From assembly GCA_003344405.1 (NCBI GenBank), contig NOWV01000049.1, positions 124,001 through 188,000 on the forward strand: a DNA stretch of 64,000 nucleotides. Reading direction: 5' to 3'. Made by a program: the position numbers and the translations under genes. The notes below the pieces were generated by a model, which saw only the letters and a list, made by a program, of their open reading frames with translations, was not told the DNA's origin and searched no databases. Each line of letters opens with the position of its first letter. The first letter of the stretch is position 1. Below are positions 46,763-58,695 of the stretch, piece by piece. The stretch comes from Trichoplax sp. H2 (lineage: Eukaryota; Placozoa; Uniplacotomia; Trichoplacea).

Positions 46763-48505
46763 AAAAAGAACATTTGGTGTTGCTTGCTAACTTATAAATT
46801 TAAGATGATATATACGTATTGTAAAATGATATTATACTTCACACATGCCTAACCTATCTAGACGTCTATGAAGAGTAACTTAGGTATCTTAGGCAAATCG
46901 GTGATAGAATCTAGTGTAGGAAAGAATTTACTTCAATTCACATTTTAAGCAATGAACTTACCTGTATATCTGCCTGTCAAACGTAAAGATAACTTCTTGT
47001 TTTGGTATATGAATGCGAATATGGTCAATTTTTTTAATTAATTTATACAAAAAGAGTGATAGATATTAGATAGAGTTGATCTGTAGTCGGTTATTGCTTC
47101 ATCATTTTTTATTGACATTAATGTTCACTAAATACTATCAATTCACTATGAGTTTGAACCTATGACTTTAACAGACTACCCCTAGTTCGTTCCATCTTGA
47201 TAATGTTGTACAGATCTTGGATCTGCTCATTCCTTTCGTGGTTCAACTTTACCGTCATATAATTCTTCTTTAGGTAAACCGTTTAGTTATATTAATTTGT
47301 ACAACCACAAAGAATACAATACTTTAGCACGTAATAATTCATTTACTAGACTATTTTCGAGTAATCTGCAAAGTGACGGGTATCCCGTCAAAATCTCGAA
47401 ATTAGCAGCAATCGGACGCTTTTTTGATGCTTCCATAAAGCATGCAAGTGCCTTGTTTTGCCAATATTTTTGTCGTACTGTATATTAATGGCCAAGTATA
47501 ATGTACGATTTATTTACGTACAGTGTAATAATCACTACAATAAATTCAAGTAACAAGAATTACGCAAAATATGAATTATTGTAAAACCAGTTCTAATGGT
47601 TACTAAATGCCTTTCGCCAATGGACCATGTAGAAAACTTATTGCTACGGACTTGTCTCCATGGTGTAACATTTTTGCCTTACTAAAACTTAGGATTTCTA
47701 TTTCTTCAATAAAGATTGATCCATTGCCACAATCAATTACTTTTAAGATTATCCTAGATCTGTATACATTTTCCGGTAACAACATTTTTATTTTTCGTTA
47801 AAACTATCACTTTAGTACATTACACATCAACTTTATGAATTTTTAGTCTTTTATGAGGATCAGTTGTAGATAAAAGCAAAAAGATCCAAAACAAATTACC
47901 TTATTTTAATCAAAAAGATGTAATTGAGTAAAATTTTCTACTTACAAATTCTCGTAAGATATCAATTTCTATTCAACATCAATGAAAATAATAACCAATA
48001 TCAAACAATTATATCCAATGGTATAGTTTTGCGGATGATTACGAGCCGTAAGACTGATTTAACTCTATTTTTACAATAGAAAGCATATGGTAACCAGAAA
48101 ATATTTTGATATCCAAACAAAATTGGTATTAACGTGACGGTAAATAAAAGCGAATCATCATATTACCCAGTGAAACTTAAGTTTATAGTACTGTATTCAC
48201 TACAAGATAGATTATAACTTAACTTTTGAATCTAATAAGTCGAAACTTCAAGACATCCACCCCCCTAAATTAAACTTACTACATGTTTGTCAAAACCTAC
48301 TGCAAACGTACAGTGCCTACTGAAGGTACAGTCAACTCTTAGGATGATTTCCAAAGCATCAAGTTGGTAAGATATGCTAGGCACTGGAAACGTATTTACG
48401 CTAGAAAATCTCACGTTGCATCTTGTTCGTAATCTTTTCATCATAGTATCAACAACTAATTAATTAATAGAATACAGTAGTAATAATAATATTGGAAAGC
48501 TAGGC
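46763..48505. other. Convergent intergenic region between UBTD and the SLK-like kinase
   Basis: The two genes converge here, so this stretch holds both 3' ends. No coding segment is convincing; short frames at 47297 and 47603 show no motif. AATAAA-like hexamers occur, for example near 47537, but are too far from the stop to assign. Confidence 0.5.
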
Positions 48506-51500
48506 TTAAAATGTCTCTTCTTGCTTATTTTCTGGTTCGGGTTCAACAGTCACTTCTTTGCTATTTGCCTCCAACTCTTTGATTTCCGCGATTGCAGTAG
48601 CTTCAAGTTCCTAATTAAAATTTACAACCGAATATTAATAAAGAGAAATAAAATGAATTATTAAGCGAAAACAATACATCTTATATTGTATTGCGTTATG
48701 ATAGCATCGCACCTCCTTTGCATTTCGTATCTGCTCATTCATTCCATGTACATCACTTGCATACTCTGATTCAAATAGCTTAACTCGAGATAGATTATTT
48801 TCCTCCGCCAATTTCAATCTTTCCATCTAAAAGTCAAAAAATATTCAATAATTCGTGAGGGCAATTTATTTAAAAAAATTGAGCGTACAGTAACTGGCTG
48901 TAGCGCAATATAACTATAATTATAAATTACTGATAAATGGAAAACAATTTCAATGAAGCATCAACGTACGCTAATTTCGTTCAATTCGTTTAAGGCTTCT
49001 TGATTCGCTGTTGCCATAGCATCAATCTCATTTTTATGCCTGTCTTCCATTATAACTGACTCTGATTGCTGTTTTTTCCTCTCATTTTCTATAAGCTGAA
49101 AATAAGATCGTGATATAGATACATCAATTTAAATTCAAACTGTAATACGTTACTTCAACGTTGCATACGTCGTTAAGCTTTTCCTTAAATTCAATGGTGT
49201 TAGCTTTGTAGGGGCGTAACTGTTTTTTAAACTGAATGGTAGCATTCTTTAGTTCGTTTCTTTGTAATTTTGGTAGCTTCTTACGTTCCATCTTATGTTT
49301 TCGCAGCAGTTCTTCTTGTCTAAATTGGCAAAGCCGTTTATGTTGATCTAATTCCTTTACAAGAAAGTTTAGGTAATTAGCTTGTAAAAGTCTATTCGAT
49401 TACTTGGAGCACTTCCGCATGCCAAGTATTTGTATTATAAGCTGTATCAAGTTACCATAACACGCTTCTCTTCAAGGTGGGTTTTCACCATTACTAGATA
49501 GTCATTTAGATATTGCTTCTCATGATTGGCAATATCTTCGATTAATTTTTCTTCTATAGACCATTTCATATTATGTAATTCTAGGAATAAAAGATAGGGA
49601 CATTACATTAATAAATAATCGATAGCTACAGTACCTACTTACTAATCTACATTGAAAAATTTCAATCAAGTTAAGAAACCTTTTACGGCTGCATGCTTCA
49701 TTTTTAAAAATCCTAATTCTGAATTATAACTTGTTCTTCGGTGCTTTTGCTCCAATGTTTTAACCGCAGCGTTAAATTCAGTATGCAATTTTTTCTCGTA
49801 TTCCACCTCCTATACGATTCCATACAAATAATGGAATTATATAAAATAAAAAAATTGCATGTTAGTTCATTTAGTATAATATTTATGAATCAAACCATAA
49901 ATTACATACCAATAGTTGCTTATCAGTTTCTAGTGTTTGCTTCCACTGTTTTTTCATTTCCTTGGTATATTTCGGATTACTTTTTTTAAACTATCAGGAT
50001 ATATGTGTGTTAAGCAGGAAATTTTGTGTTGCTAGAAAGCATAGATCAATAATGATAAAAGGTTGCCCTCACTAGTTATATATAAATAATGCATACATCT
50101 TTTAACTTGGCCTGCGATGTCAATTTGCAAGTTTCTTTGTAGTTTTTAAAATCTCTATCCTGTGTATAAAAAATCATAATTTACCTATAATAGTAACAAG
50201 CAGGCCATTCCTAAATTATTCCTGTACCTCTAACAAATTAGTACCTGATCATTTTGTAGTTTTTTGCGATAGATTTTAGTCTCTATAAGTTGATGAGAAT
50301 TAAGCTTCTCAAGTTCTTTTCGTTGTTTTTTAAGTAATTGATCTATGTCATAATCTAGCTTTTTCTTCCACATCTACGTTCGCAAGTAAAATTAACATCA
50401 TTCAGAACAGTTTTAAAGATCTAAAAACGCTTACTCCCATAATATATGTGTAAACTCGTAATTATCTTTGCCTGTAATTCAACGATCTTTTTCTTATTCA
50501 AATGGTCTATTTGAAGTCCAGTCTTTTCTAGTAAGCTAGTTAATTGCTTTTGCTGCAGCTGTTGTAGCGCTCTCATCTCTCTCACGCTGGCCGTCCTATG
50601 TGGTATGTGAATGTTGTCTAAGTAGCTAGTATCGATAACAATGCGATCCAGATTGATGACAATAACTAGTACCTTAAGTCTCGTAATCTTTTCTTTACAG
50701 TTTCCGCGTAGGATTGGCTAATAATTTTTTTAGTAAAGTTATTTTCAGGAATTTTCACAGCTTTATCAGTTCTTACTCTTGTAAGGGTAAGATACTGATG
50801 ACTCATTTTAGTGGACTATTTCAATAATTGTCATTAAGGAGAAAGATATACGCGTATATTAATGCAAGTACTTAATAGAATAACTTTTCTCTTGATAAAG
50901 GAAAGTCATCGTAATTGATATATACCATAATATCTGGATCAGGAGCCCGAGTTACATTACCCTCAGACATTGCACGCGAGAATATGAAAGAACTTCCACT
51001 AGGTCTCCGTTCTTGCGCTGTGCTATTGTTTGATGCTAAAACTTTAGAATAAGAATAATAGTTCATAATGTCACTTTGCAATCATCAATAATTATTGCAT
51101 GAAAATAGTTACGAAAGTTGCCTTTATTATTTTCTATTTACCGTGCAAAGAAATACTGCCGGGGAGAAGACTTTCATTTGGTTTAAATGAACAGATTACG
51201 TTACTATACTGCCCGTCGTGAGATCCTAATAAAGATAGACATATTTTGTTCAGATGTACGAACGATATTTTATCGCTACTTTTCTATCTTAATATCAATA
51301 ATCTGTTTACATTTTAATCTATACTATTTTACATCGACGCAAGAGACAGAGCAATAGTAAGATTACAGCGGTGTAACCTTCAGCTTATACTACGAATAAA
51401 TCGTAATTCATGAAATTGTATTAAATAACATCCACATCATAACTATCATCCTATTTTCACCTTTTGAATTTTCAGATGGCGTTTTACTATCGTTACTATC

Positions 51501-54500
51501 TTGGCTGATGGAATCACCTGTAGAAGAGATGGTGCCATTCATTAAATCAGTACATTCTAAACTTATAGCAGTAGATTCTAAATAGCAGATATCGATATTA
51601 TCAGACTAAGATCATTATCACTCGTAATACCATTTAATTGTTTGTTAACGCCTGAGACATCAGTGATTACACCATTAGTATTTTCTATTGTTTGTTCTAG
51701 ATTTTTGGCGTTTGGATCAGGTTTGGCATTGTCATGCTCAGCTTCAGAAATATGCATCGTATTGGTTTTATCCGTCATAGATTTAATATCGGCGGCATCT
51801 TTCACTTGGTTAGTTATATCAACGTAATCAACAGTATCAACTTCTGACATGGATCTGTTTTCGTCGAATTCATTATCAGTAAAACTTGATAGAGAAGTAC
51901 TATCCGAATATTGCCCATCAATCGTAAGCCTAGATGGTTCAGGTGAATTTTCTGCAACTAAGTGACCATTTTCGGAAATTTCCTTCAATAAAGTAATAAA
52001 AAAAGGATTCATTATTCTGCCTGCATAAGCATGAGGCCTGTCCGAAAGGCTAAAAGTATTGTACAACTTATTCAATCAAATACCGGTAAAGTTGAAATTT
52101 CAATGTTTTTCGCTCCTTTAGATAGTTGATATAATCTTTTCAATGGATTAATATCGTCAGTTCCATTAAGGAATGGATGCTACACTCGTAAAAGGTGAAT
52201 CCGTCCAGAAATAATTAATACCAGGAAGTAAAGACGTGTTATAACTTTAATAGTGCTAAAGTTTTTTCTTGGTTTATCAGGTTTTAACTCATCGCTGAAT
52301 ACGATATTGATACTATATTGTTTACTACAATAAATATATGCAAATTGGCATATTTAAGATGAATACTATTCTGAGATCGAACGTTAAGTACAGTATAGCA
52401 TAACTGAGTATACAAATTTCGTTAAATACTTACTTTTAGGAGTTGCTCTACGGTAGAGCGTCCAGAAGGATCCTTAACCAGGCATTTGCGCAGAAAATCA
52501 TGAAAACTATCTGACCTATGTTAAATAAATTATGAAATGTAGACCAAAACGATTTAAGTTATGACTTTAATTAATTCCATTTGTCTATGTTAGCAATTGT
52601 TACCATTTTGTATTAGAAGCAAGGATTGGAGGTTCTGCACGAACAATTTTAAATAATACACGAGTTGGTTGCATCTCTGCGTACGGCGGTTGCGATTCTG
52701 CTAGTTCAATTAAAGTTATACCTAACGACCATATATCCGCCTGTACAGTAAGTACATCAAAAGATAGAATCAGTGGATAATAAATCATACGTGTATATCT
52801 GCTTTCAACGATTGAAATAGCCTACAATATCAGATAAAATTTTGAAAACCAATAATACATGGTGTATATGCTACGAATATACAAGTATTCGTTGTACAAG
52901 ACGTGTGTATATCAATGTTAACATTAATCTCCATAGCTCGCTTAAATCACCTGGGTATTATAGAGCGATTGTTTATCAGTCTCACATGATATGACCTCCG
53001 GAGCCATCCTAAAAATTAGGCACATCGTTGCAAATAAAAATGCAATTTGCTGTTGAGAAATACCTCAATATTCTATATTAATAATGTCAAGCGTAAATTA
53101 ATGTGTCTAGTACATTTGCAAAATCATGCTGATTAGACTTCATTAGTAATAACTTCATTAAATAAAGTGTAGTTATTGTTAATCTATTTACCAGTATGGG
53201 GTACCAATATGTGTATTTCTTTTCTCTTGTGAACTCTTACAATATGCAGATACACCAAAATCGGCTAATGTTTTTAAAGTTCAATAAAGCACATTGTCAA
53301 AAACTAGTACATGATATCAGCCGGCTAATATTTTGTTATCTATTCAATGTGTGAGTCTTACCTAGTTTAACGATGCCACCTTCGGTTAGCAATATATTAC
53401 CTGCCTTTAAGTCTCGATGAATAACGTGCTTAGCATGCAGTGATTGTAATACCTAGTATGCAAAAAACGTTAGCTTATAAACAAAATCAGTCGAATTTAG
53501 ATATGAAATATTAATATGTACCAGTACATGGTAATACTTTACTTTAAACATCAATCAATCAATCAATAAATATATTATCAACGTGTTAATGAACTACTGA
53601 GTCTAAAGTAGGCAATAACTTTCTACAGTATGTAGGATTAAGCAAATTGGTAAAATAGACTCGTATATCAGTCATCTTTTAGCGATACTAATATTATCAT
53701 TAGGTTATAGGCCTAACACGTTGTTGGAGCAAGATAGTCATTTTGACCTTACCTCTAATGTTTGCCTGCAAATCACTTTAATTTCACTTTCACTTAAACT
53801 TCGATCAAGGTCTAATGTTGGAATAATAACATAATTTTATTGTGGCATTGACAATCATAAATTAGCAAAAAATTTTATAAATATTTGTATTAAATACGCG
53901 TATAAAAAACCTAAAGTAGCGTTAGAAAGAACGTTCATTTTATTCGCTTTACCCATTATGATGTTATCAATAGCTCCACCGGAACAAAATTCGATCATCA
54001 TACATATATTATTGTCGTAGTAATAGGTTTCATAAAGGCCGACAAGATAGTCATGCTTGCATTCGCTTAAGATGTCAACTTCCACGGTAAGATCTTCAAA
54101 ATCTTCATCACTCTCGATACTGATACTCTTAGCTGCAGCAATCGTTCCACTCACTTTATGACGAACCTACCCATTGGAAAGTGAAAAAAAAATGACCTTA
54201 ATGGATAACGGCGAATATGAAGTCTCAAACTTGTTCATTACCAATTTTACTGTTCGCTATTCGTGTATTAATAAACTCATCCTTCTACAGCCTTAACGGG
54301 CAATTATATTTTTAATTAAATTTACAAAAATTGTAATTTTATTAAGAGTTGTATTATACTGTAGATTACTGGATCAAGACGATAGCACTATTAGCTTTTC
54401 GGCATTCTCTTGATTATAATAATAAATGATCATCATTGATCGTTCCATGGAAAATAAAGTATTGCTATCGTGGCCAGTGTTTAACCATTTTTACTGATCA

Positions 54501-57135
54501 TTTTATGCATGACATGATATCCAAACACAATATGCAGTGATGTAAGCAATATACGCTACAGTGAATATAAAAAAAATAATTTGCCAACAATTATTGACAT
54601 TCTACAGACTACCATTACAATACAACTGTTGTCTTTTAACTTTGCCTATTATAGAATTATTTTGATGAATCTATAAAAAAACTTGTTTATGATTAACCTA
54701 CCAACGGCATTTCTGCCTTATGTTAATCAACATCAATGTCTCTTTATTGGCTGAGAATATTGCATTCTTTCCAATTGCAGATTACAGTACATGTATGAAT
54801 TGGTTAATGAGTACTGTATTAGCAATTTGAATCAACTTGTAGGCGTTATTCTCATAATTTTGCCTCTACTTTAATTATCTGTACCAACGACAAAGTGATA
54901 CTGATCACGTCAATATGACATATTATTATTTTCTGCCTCACTCTTCCATCGATATATTAACTGTAGCCAAAGAATAATATTGATCACAGTCATGTCAACT
55001 TAGTAAAACCAAGAAGTAAAAACCATTGTGCTTGTCATAACTGTTTAACTAACGGGTTAGAATTGTAAAGCAAGTCTAGTCGAGGTCCACTAAATTCTGA
55101 TGGATATTATTCTCAGGAAGTTACTTTCGGCAAAAGTATTTTGCAGCAGAACAACTTTATCCTTCTCTACTATGCTTACTGCTGTACTTTCCTAATTAAT
55201 TATCTCTGTCTCTATCTGGATAGCCCTATAATTAATCAAAAGCTTCAATTGGATAGCCTTATAATTAATCAAAAAGCTTCAATTGAATTCTATCTATTAC
55301 AGTAGGCACGGTATGATCCAAAAGTAAAGTACTTGCTATCCGAGATAATTAAAGTTTAAGTTAACGTTATGCGGGAGGGTATTTTCACTTTTAGTTGTAC
55401 AATCATCGTCATTTTCAACTCGACGCAACGCTGTCTAAGTGAATTGTTCAGGCGAATTATGAAATGGGAATTGATCTTGACTCCGATCAGAGTAAAAGTC
55501 TTTTTCATGTTTGCGTACGATGACAGTTTAAAGCTAAGCAACGTTGATTACGTTGTCATTATTCATAGATTAATATCTTATTTCAATAGTGTCGGTCGTA
55601 AAATATCCAGCGAATTTTGTCGTCCTTATCAGCCAAGAATGGTACCAAAAGGGGGAAAAAAAATTGAATTTAAGCTAAAATAACTATCAAAGGCCCTCTA
55701 TGCATCAGATGACAATTACTTTTATGGGCTATTGCACACATTCCATGATGGGATAGTAAACGATCATCTGCCATGTCATATTCTAATCATGTAGCTATTT
55801 TGGGGATATTTTTTAAATCTTTTCCATTCATTGTCAACTAGCGATTTATTGCCAGTTATTATTTTACCTAATATTATTGTTATTTATATGATTATTTATT
55901 GCACTGCATCATGGCAAAGATACACGTAGTTGTTCACAGAGATCAGAGATAGCGATGAATTTGGATTTCTAATGGCAGGATATACTGTGCCCTTGAATAG
56001 AAGGGAATGATCAAGTGAAAAGATACTGTACTACTGTCGATGTCATTAGGTCAAGATCGACATCGATCGTTGCCTACTAGCCATAATTGTTGATGGAAAA
56101 TAAAAAGTTGAAAATTTCCTTGATAAGTGTACTGAACCAGGATCAATTCGATTAAACTATTTCAAGCTGACGCTAGTAGTTCTTCTTCCCTGTTAGCGCA
56201 GCAAGATGAAACTTTTCAAATGAATCTTATTGGAAAAAAAACATTTTGGACTGTAGTCCATGATGCAAAAAGAAGGGAATTTGTAAAATAAGGTATAAGC
56301 GTAGGCTTGATCATTCGCATGAACCGAGGGCATTACGATGGATTTTTTTTGATCAGAATGATCGATTCTATCGTAGTTATGTGCTAGCAATCTTGATTGG
56401 CATACAATATGACTCAACGCTTGGCCATAATGAGTTGTGCAATAACGAGGGATGGAACATTTGGGTAGTTTTTGCTTATTCCAAGTGGAATCCAAGAGTT
56501 GGACAACACTTGCAACGCAAGTGTATATTTCTTTCTCTTGTATTGACTCAATCCGTTCATGTCTAGCACCATGTACCCTCTAGTCTTAGCTGATGATCGA
56601 TCCCATCGTAGTTATGTACTAGCAATCTTGATTGGCATACAACATGACTCAACGCTTGGCCATAATGAGTTGTACAATAACGAGGGATGGAACATTTGGG
56701 TAGTTTTTGCCTATTCCAAGTGGAATCCAAGAGTTAGAGAACACTTGCAACGCAAGTGTATATTTCCCCTCTGTCGAATCAATCAGTTCATGTCTAGTAT
56801 CATGTACCCTCTAGTCTTAGCTGATCGTGATCATTTTCTATCCCATCCAAACTTATTAATACAAACAACGATAAAGCCTTGTCATGGCACGATAGTAAGC
56901 TTTTCAGTGAATTCATTTGATCATCATAACATACAATCTACCCATCATCAATTCCTGCCTAGAAAAATCTCCACCTTACCTTGTAGACTTTGCCGAATGC
57001 GCCATCGCCCAATTCGCCAAGTTTTTCCCATTCGGAATACGGGTCAACATGATAGCGAATATAAGGATTCTTCGCTTTCTTCTTAACGGGAGCTTTTAAC
57101 GTGTTAAAGGATAACAATTTGGCTAGTAGGGGCAT
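48506..57135 (-). CDS. SLK: Ste20-group kinase of the SLK/STK10 (LOK) family
   Basis: The kinase half resolves into nine in-frame exons: 57135-56980, 54166-53953, 53811-53753, 53452-53362, 53264-53192, 53008-52951, 52740-52604, 52515-52434 and 52179-52084 (322 codons). Key motifs: [13 protein letters not shown] at the end of exon 1; catalytic lysine K65 in [25 protein letters not shown] (D157); ADFGVSA (D175); [22 protein letters not shown]. The activation segment and substrate-site residues are intact. A Ser/Asp-rich linker follows (about 51990-51440). A long charged coiled-coil tail, the PKK domain, spans about 50815-48506 and includes [21 protein letters not shown] and a final KQEETF stop. 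SLK/LOK kinases phosphorylate ERM proteins at the cell cortex and drive adhesion turnover. MPLLAK at 57135 is preferred over an ATG 18 bases upstream by resemblance to family starts. Linker splice sites are not all resolved. Confidence 0.92.
55217..55291. repeat. Small tandem duplication in kinase intron 1, about 37-bp unit
   Basis: ggatagccctataattaatcaaaagcttcaatt is followed directly by ggatagccttataattaatcaaaaagcttcaatt. The two copies are nearly identical, so the duplication is recent. Non-coding. Confidence 0.8.
56371..56838. repeat. Two-copy tandem duplication, 235-bp unit, in kinase intron 1
   Basis: tcgtagttatgtgctagcaa at 56371 recurs at 56606. Both copies continue through ttgattggcatacaa, gcttggccataatgagttg, aacgagggatggaac and atgtaccctctagtcttagc with few changes. 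Plus-strand open frames spanning both copies arise from the repeat and overlap exon 1 in antisense, so they are not called as genes. Confidence 0.92.
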
Positions 57136-57470
57136 GTTGATGTAGGTAATCAAGGAATTTCGCTAATGATTATCCACACTTTCTTGAGATTTGCCAAGAA
57201 GGAGTGGAGGGCATTCCGCCGTAGTTTGCGGCAAGTCTAGTCGAAGTTTCCAGCTGGGAGTTTCCTCGCCCGCGTTGATGTCATCTTGAAGGTGTATTCT
57301 GCGCATGCTCTATAGGCATGTTCTCTTGCTACAGTGCCAGCCTCATTTGGCTGGGTGGTGATCAGCGTCGGCAGTACAGTATAGGGTGCCGTACAGACCT
57401 AGGATATAGTTGAAATGACTGGCAAAAATAGTTGACCAATTGGAACGTACACTGCCCAACGTCCATGATA

Positions 57471-57520
57471 CAGTACTCAGTACTGTACAGTACAGTGTAC
57501 AGTGTACAGTACAGTACTGC
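57471..57520. repeat. GTACAGTAC-rich low-complexity block
   Basis: About 50 bases made almost only of cagtactgtacagtac and gtgtacagt words, with near-palindromic overall symmetry. The same words recur across the window, but this is the densest cluster. Confidence 0.75.
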
Positions 57521-57565
57521 TTCAGTTTAAAGGTGAATTCACTGTAATCAAACCCAACGTACTGT

Positions 57566-57828
57566 ACTGAACTAAACTGAACTGAACTAGACTAAACTGA
57601 ACTAGACTAGACTAAACTAAACTAAACTAAACGAAACTAAACTAAACTAAACTAAACTAGACGAAACTAAACTGAATTAAACGAAACCAATCTAAATTAA
57701 ACTAACTAACGAAACTAAACTGAATTAAACGAAACCTAATCTAAACTAAACTGAACTAAACGAAACCAATCTAAATTAAACTAAACTGCACTAAACTGAA
57801 CTAAACGAAACTAAACTAATCTAAACTG
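57566..57828. repeat. Degenerate pentanucleotide microsatellite (AACTA/AACTG/AACGA)n
   Basis: About 260 bases consist of steps such as actaa, actga, acgaa and actag in phase, with a few 6-base or 4-base slips. The pattern does not match the TTAGGG telomere repeat. It is expected to be length-polymorphic. Confidence 0.92.
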
Positions 57829-57891
57829 TATTCTGCTGACCAGACTGGACCTTGAAGATCTCTATTTGGAAATGCGTGTGCATATATATGC

Positions 57892-57911
57892 AAAAGACCG
57901 GCCGGTCTTTT
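57892..57911. repeat. Perfect 20-bp palindrome AAAAGACCGGCCGGTCTTTT
   Basis: Two 10-base halves, aaaagaccgg and ccggtctttt, are exact reverse complements with no spacer. The core is GC-rich in AT-rich surroundings. It lies about 760 bases upstream of the kinase ATG, so it could be a dimeric protein-binding site. Alternatively it could be a transposon footprint. Confidence 0.7.
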
Positions 57912-58695
57912 TAGCACGGAACTAGAAAAGAACTGAAAAGCTGCAGCTAACTGTGTGCAAAGTCTCAGACTTGACCAATTGACATTGCACGTAACTACAG
58001 TATGCCTGATAGGAAAGTTTCTGCTTCAGTTTCAGTCAAAAATTAAATCCTGTACATAACGGATTTATCCTCATCCGCTGATAACCATAAGCAATCATGC
58101 CCCTGCAGAAATGAAAGCAAAACAATAGAGTCGTCCTCTACAACAAAACTCTAAAGTTTCCCATTGAAAACGTAGAGGTTCTAGTTTCATTAGCACTCTT
58201 CTCTACTGGTTGCAGATAAATTTTTATAGTAGTCCGTGATGTTCAGCTTTATTTCCCATTGCCAAATATAAATACGCGCTATTCATTAATTTCAACATAG
58301 AATTCATCAAAGATTGTACATTTTGCATAAGTTATCTTTTACCAATAAATCAAATTGCATATCGATTAATTGCAGCGCTCTCAGACTCTGGTAAATGAAG
58401 GAGCTACATTTCTAAGCAAAGATATCAAGACTTCATAAGGTACAAACAAAATTGCATATGACATTAACATGGCCTAATCATTAATTTTAACGTACATGTC
58501 ATACTATAAAATTTTCTATAAATCCATTATATGCCACACTTGCTATGACAACAAGTATTCCAATCACAGCTATTTACCAAAACTAATATACAGAGATTGA
58601 AGAAATCGCAGTGCCGTTTACAGTCGAAATAATAAATTGTACATATAAAACAAATGATTGATATATTCCGATAGATGCACAAATGCTAATCCCTT

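Larger units (their letters stand above)
57136..58695. other. Upstream region of the SLK-like kinase and 3' flank of Nup107
   Basis: The first 300 bases (57160-57460) are clearly less AT-rich and include cgccgtagtttgcggc and cctcgcccgcg, as expected for the kinase promoter or leader. Beyond that come a GTACAGTAC-rich block, a pentanucleotide microsatellite and a 20-base palindrome. No gene is seen on either strand. Confidence 0.5.

Noticed and set aside
47140-47200. tRNA-like word gtttgaacctatgac on the minus strand
   Set aside because: The surrounding bases do not form an acceptor stem or an anticodon arm at the right distance.
55369-55683. 104-codon plus-strand frame in the kinase's first intron
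   Set aside because: No motif, no recognisable homology, and antisense to an intron; its start has no supporting context.
56559-57086. 175-codon plus-strand frame opposite kinase exon 1
   Set aside because: It spans the two copies of the 235-bp repeat and runs antisense through the [13 protein letters not shown] exon, so it is a shadow.
57566-57828. Pentanucleotide array as an interstitial telomere
   Set aside because: The unit is five bases of AACTA type, not the TTAGGG repeat expected for animals.
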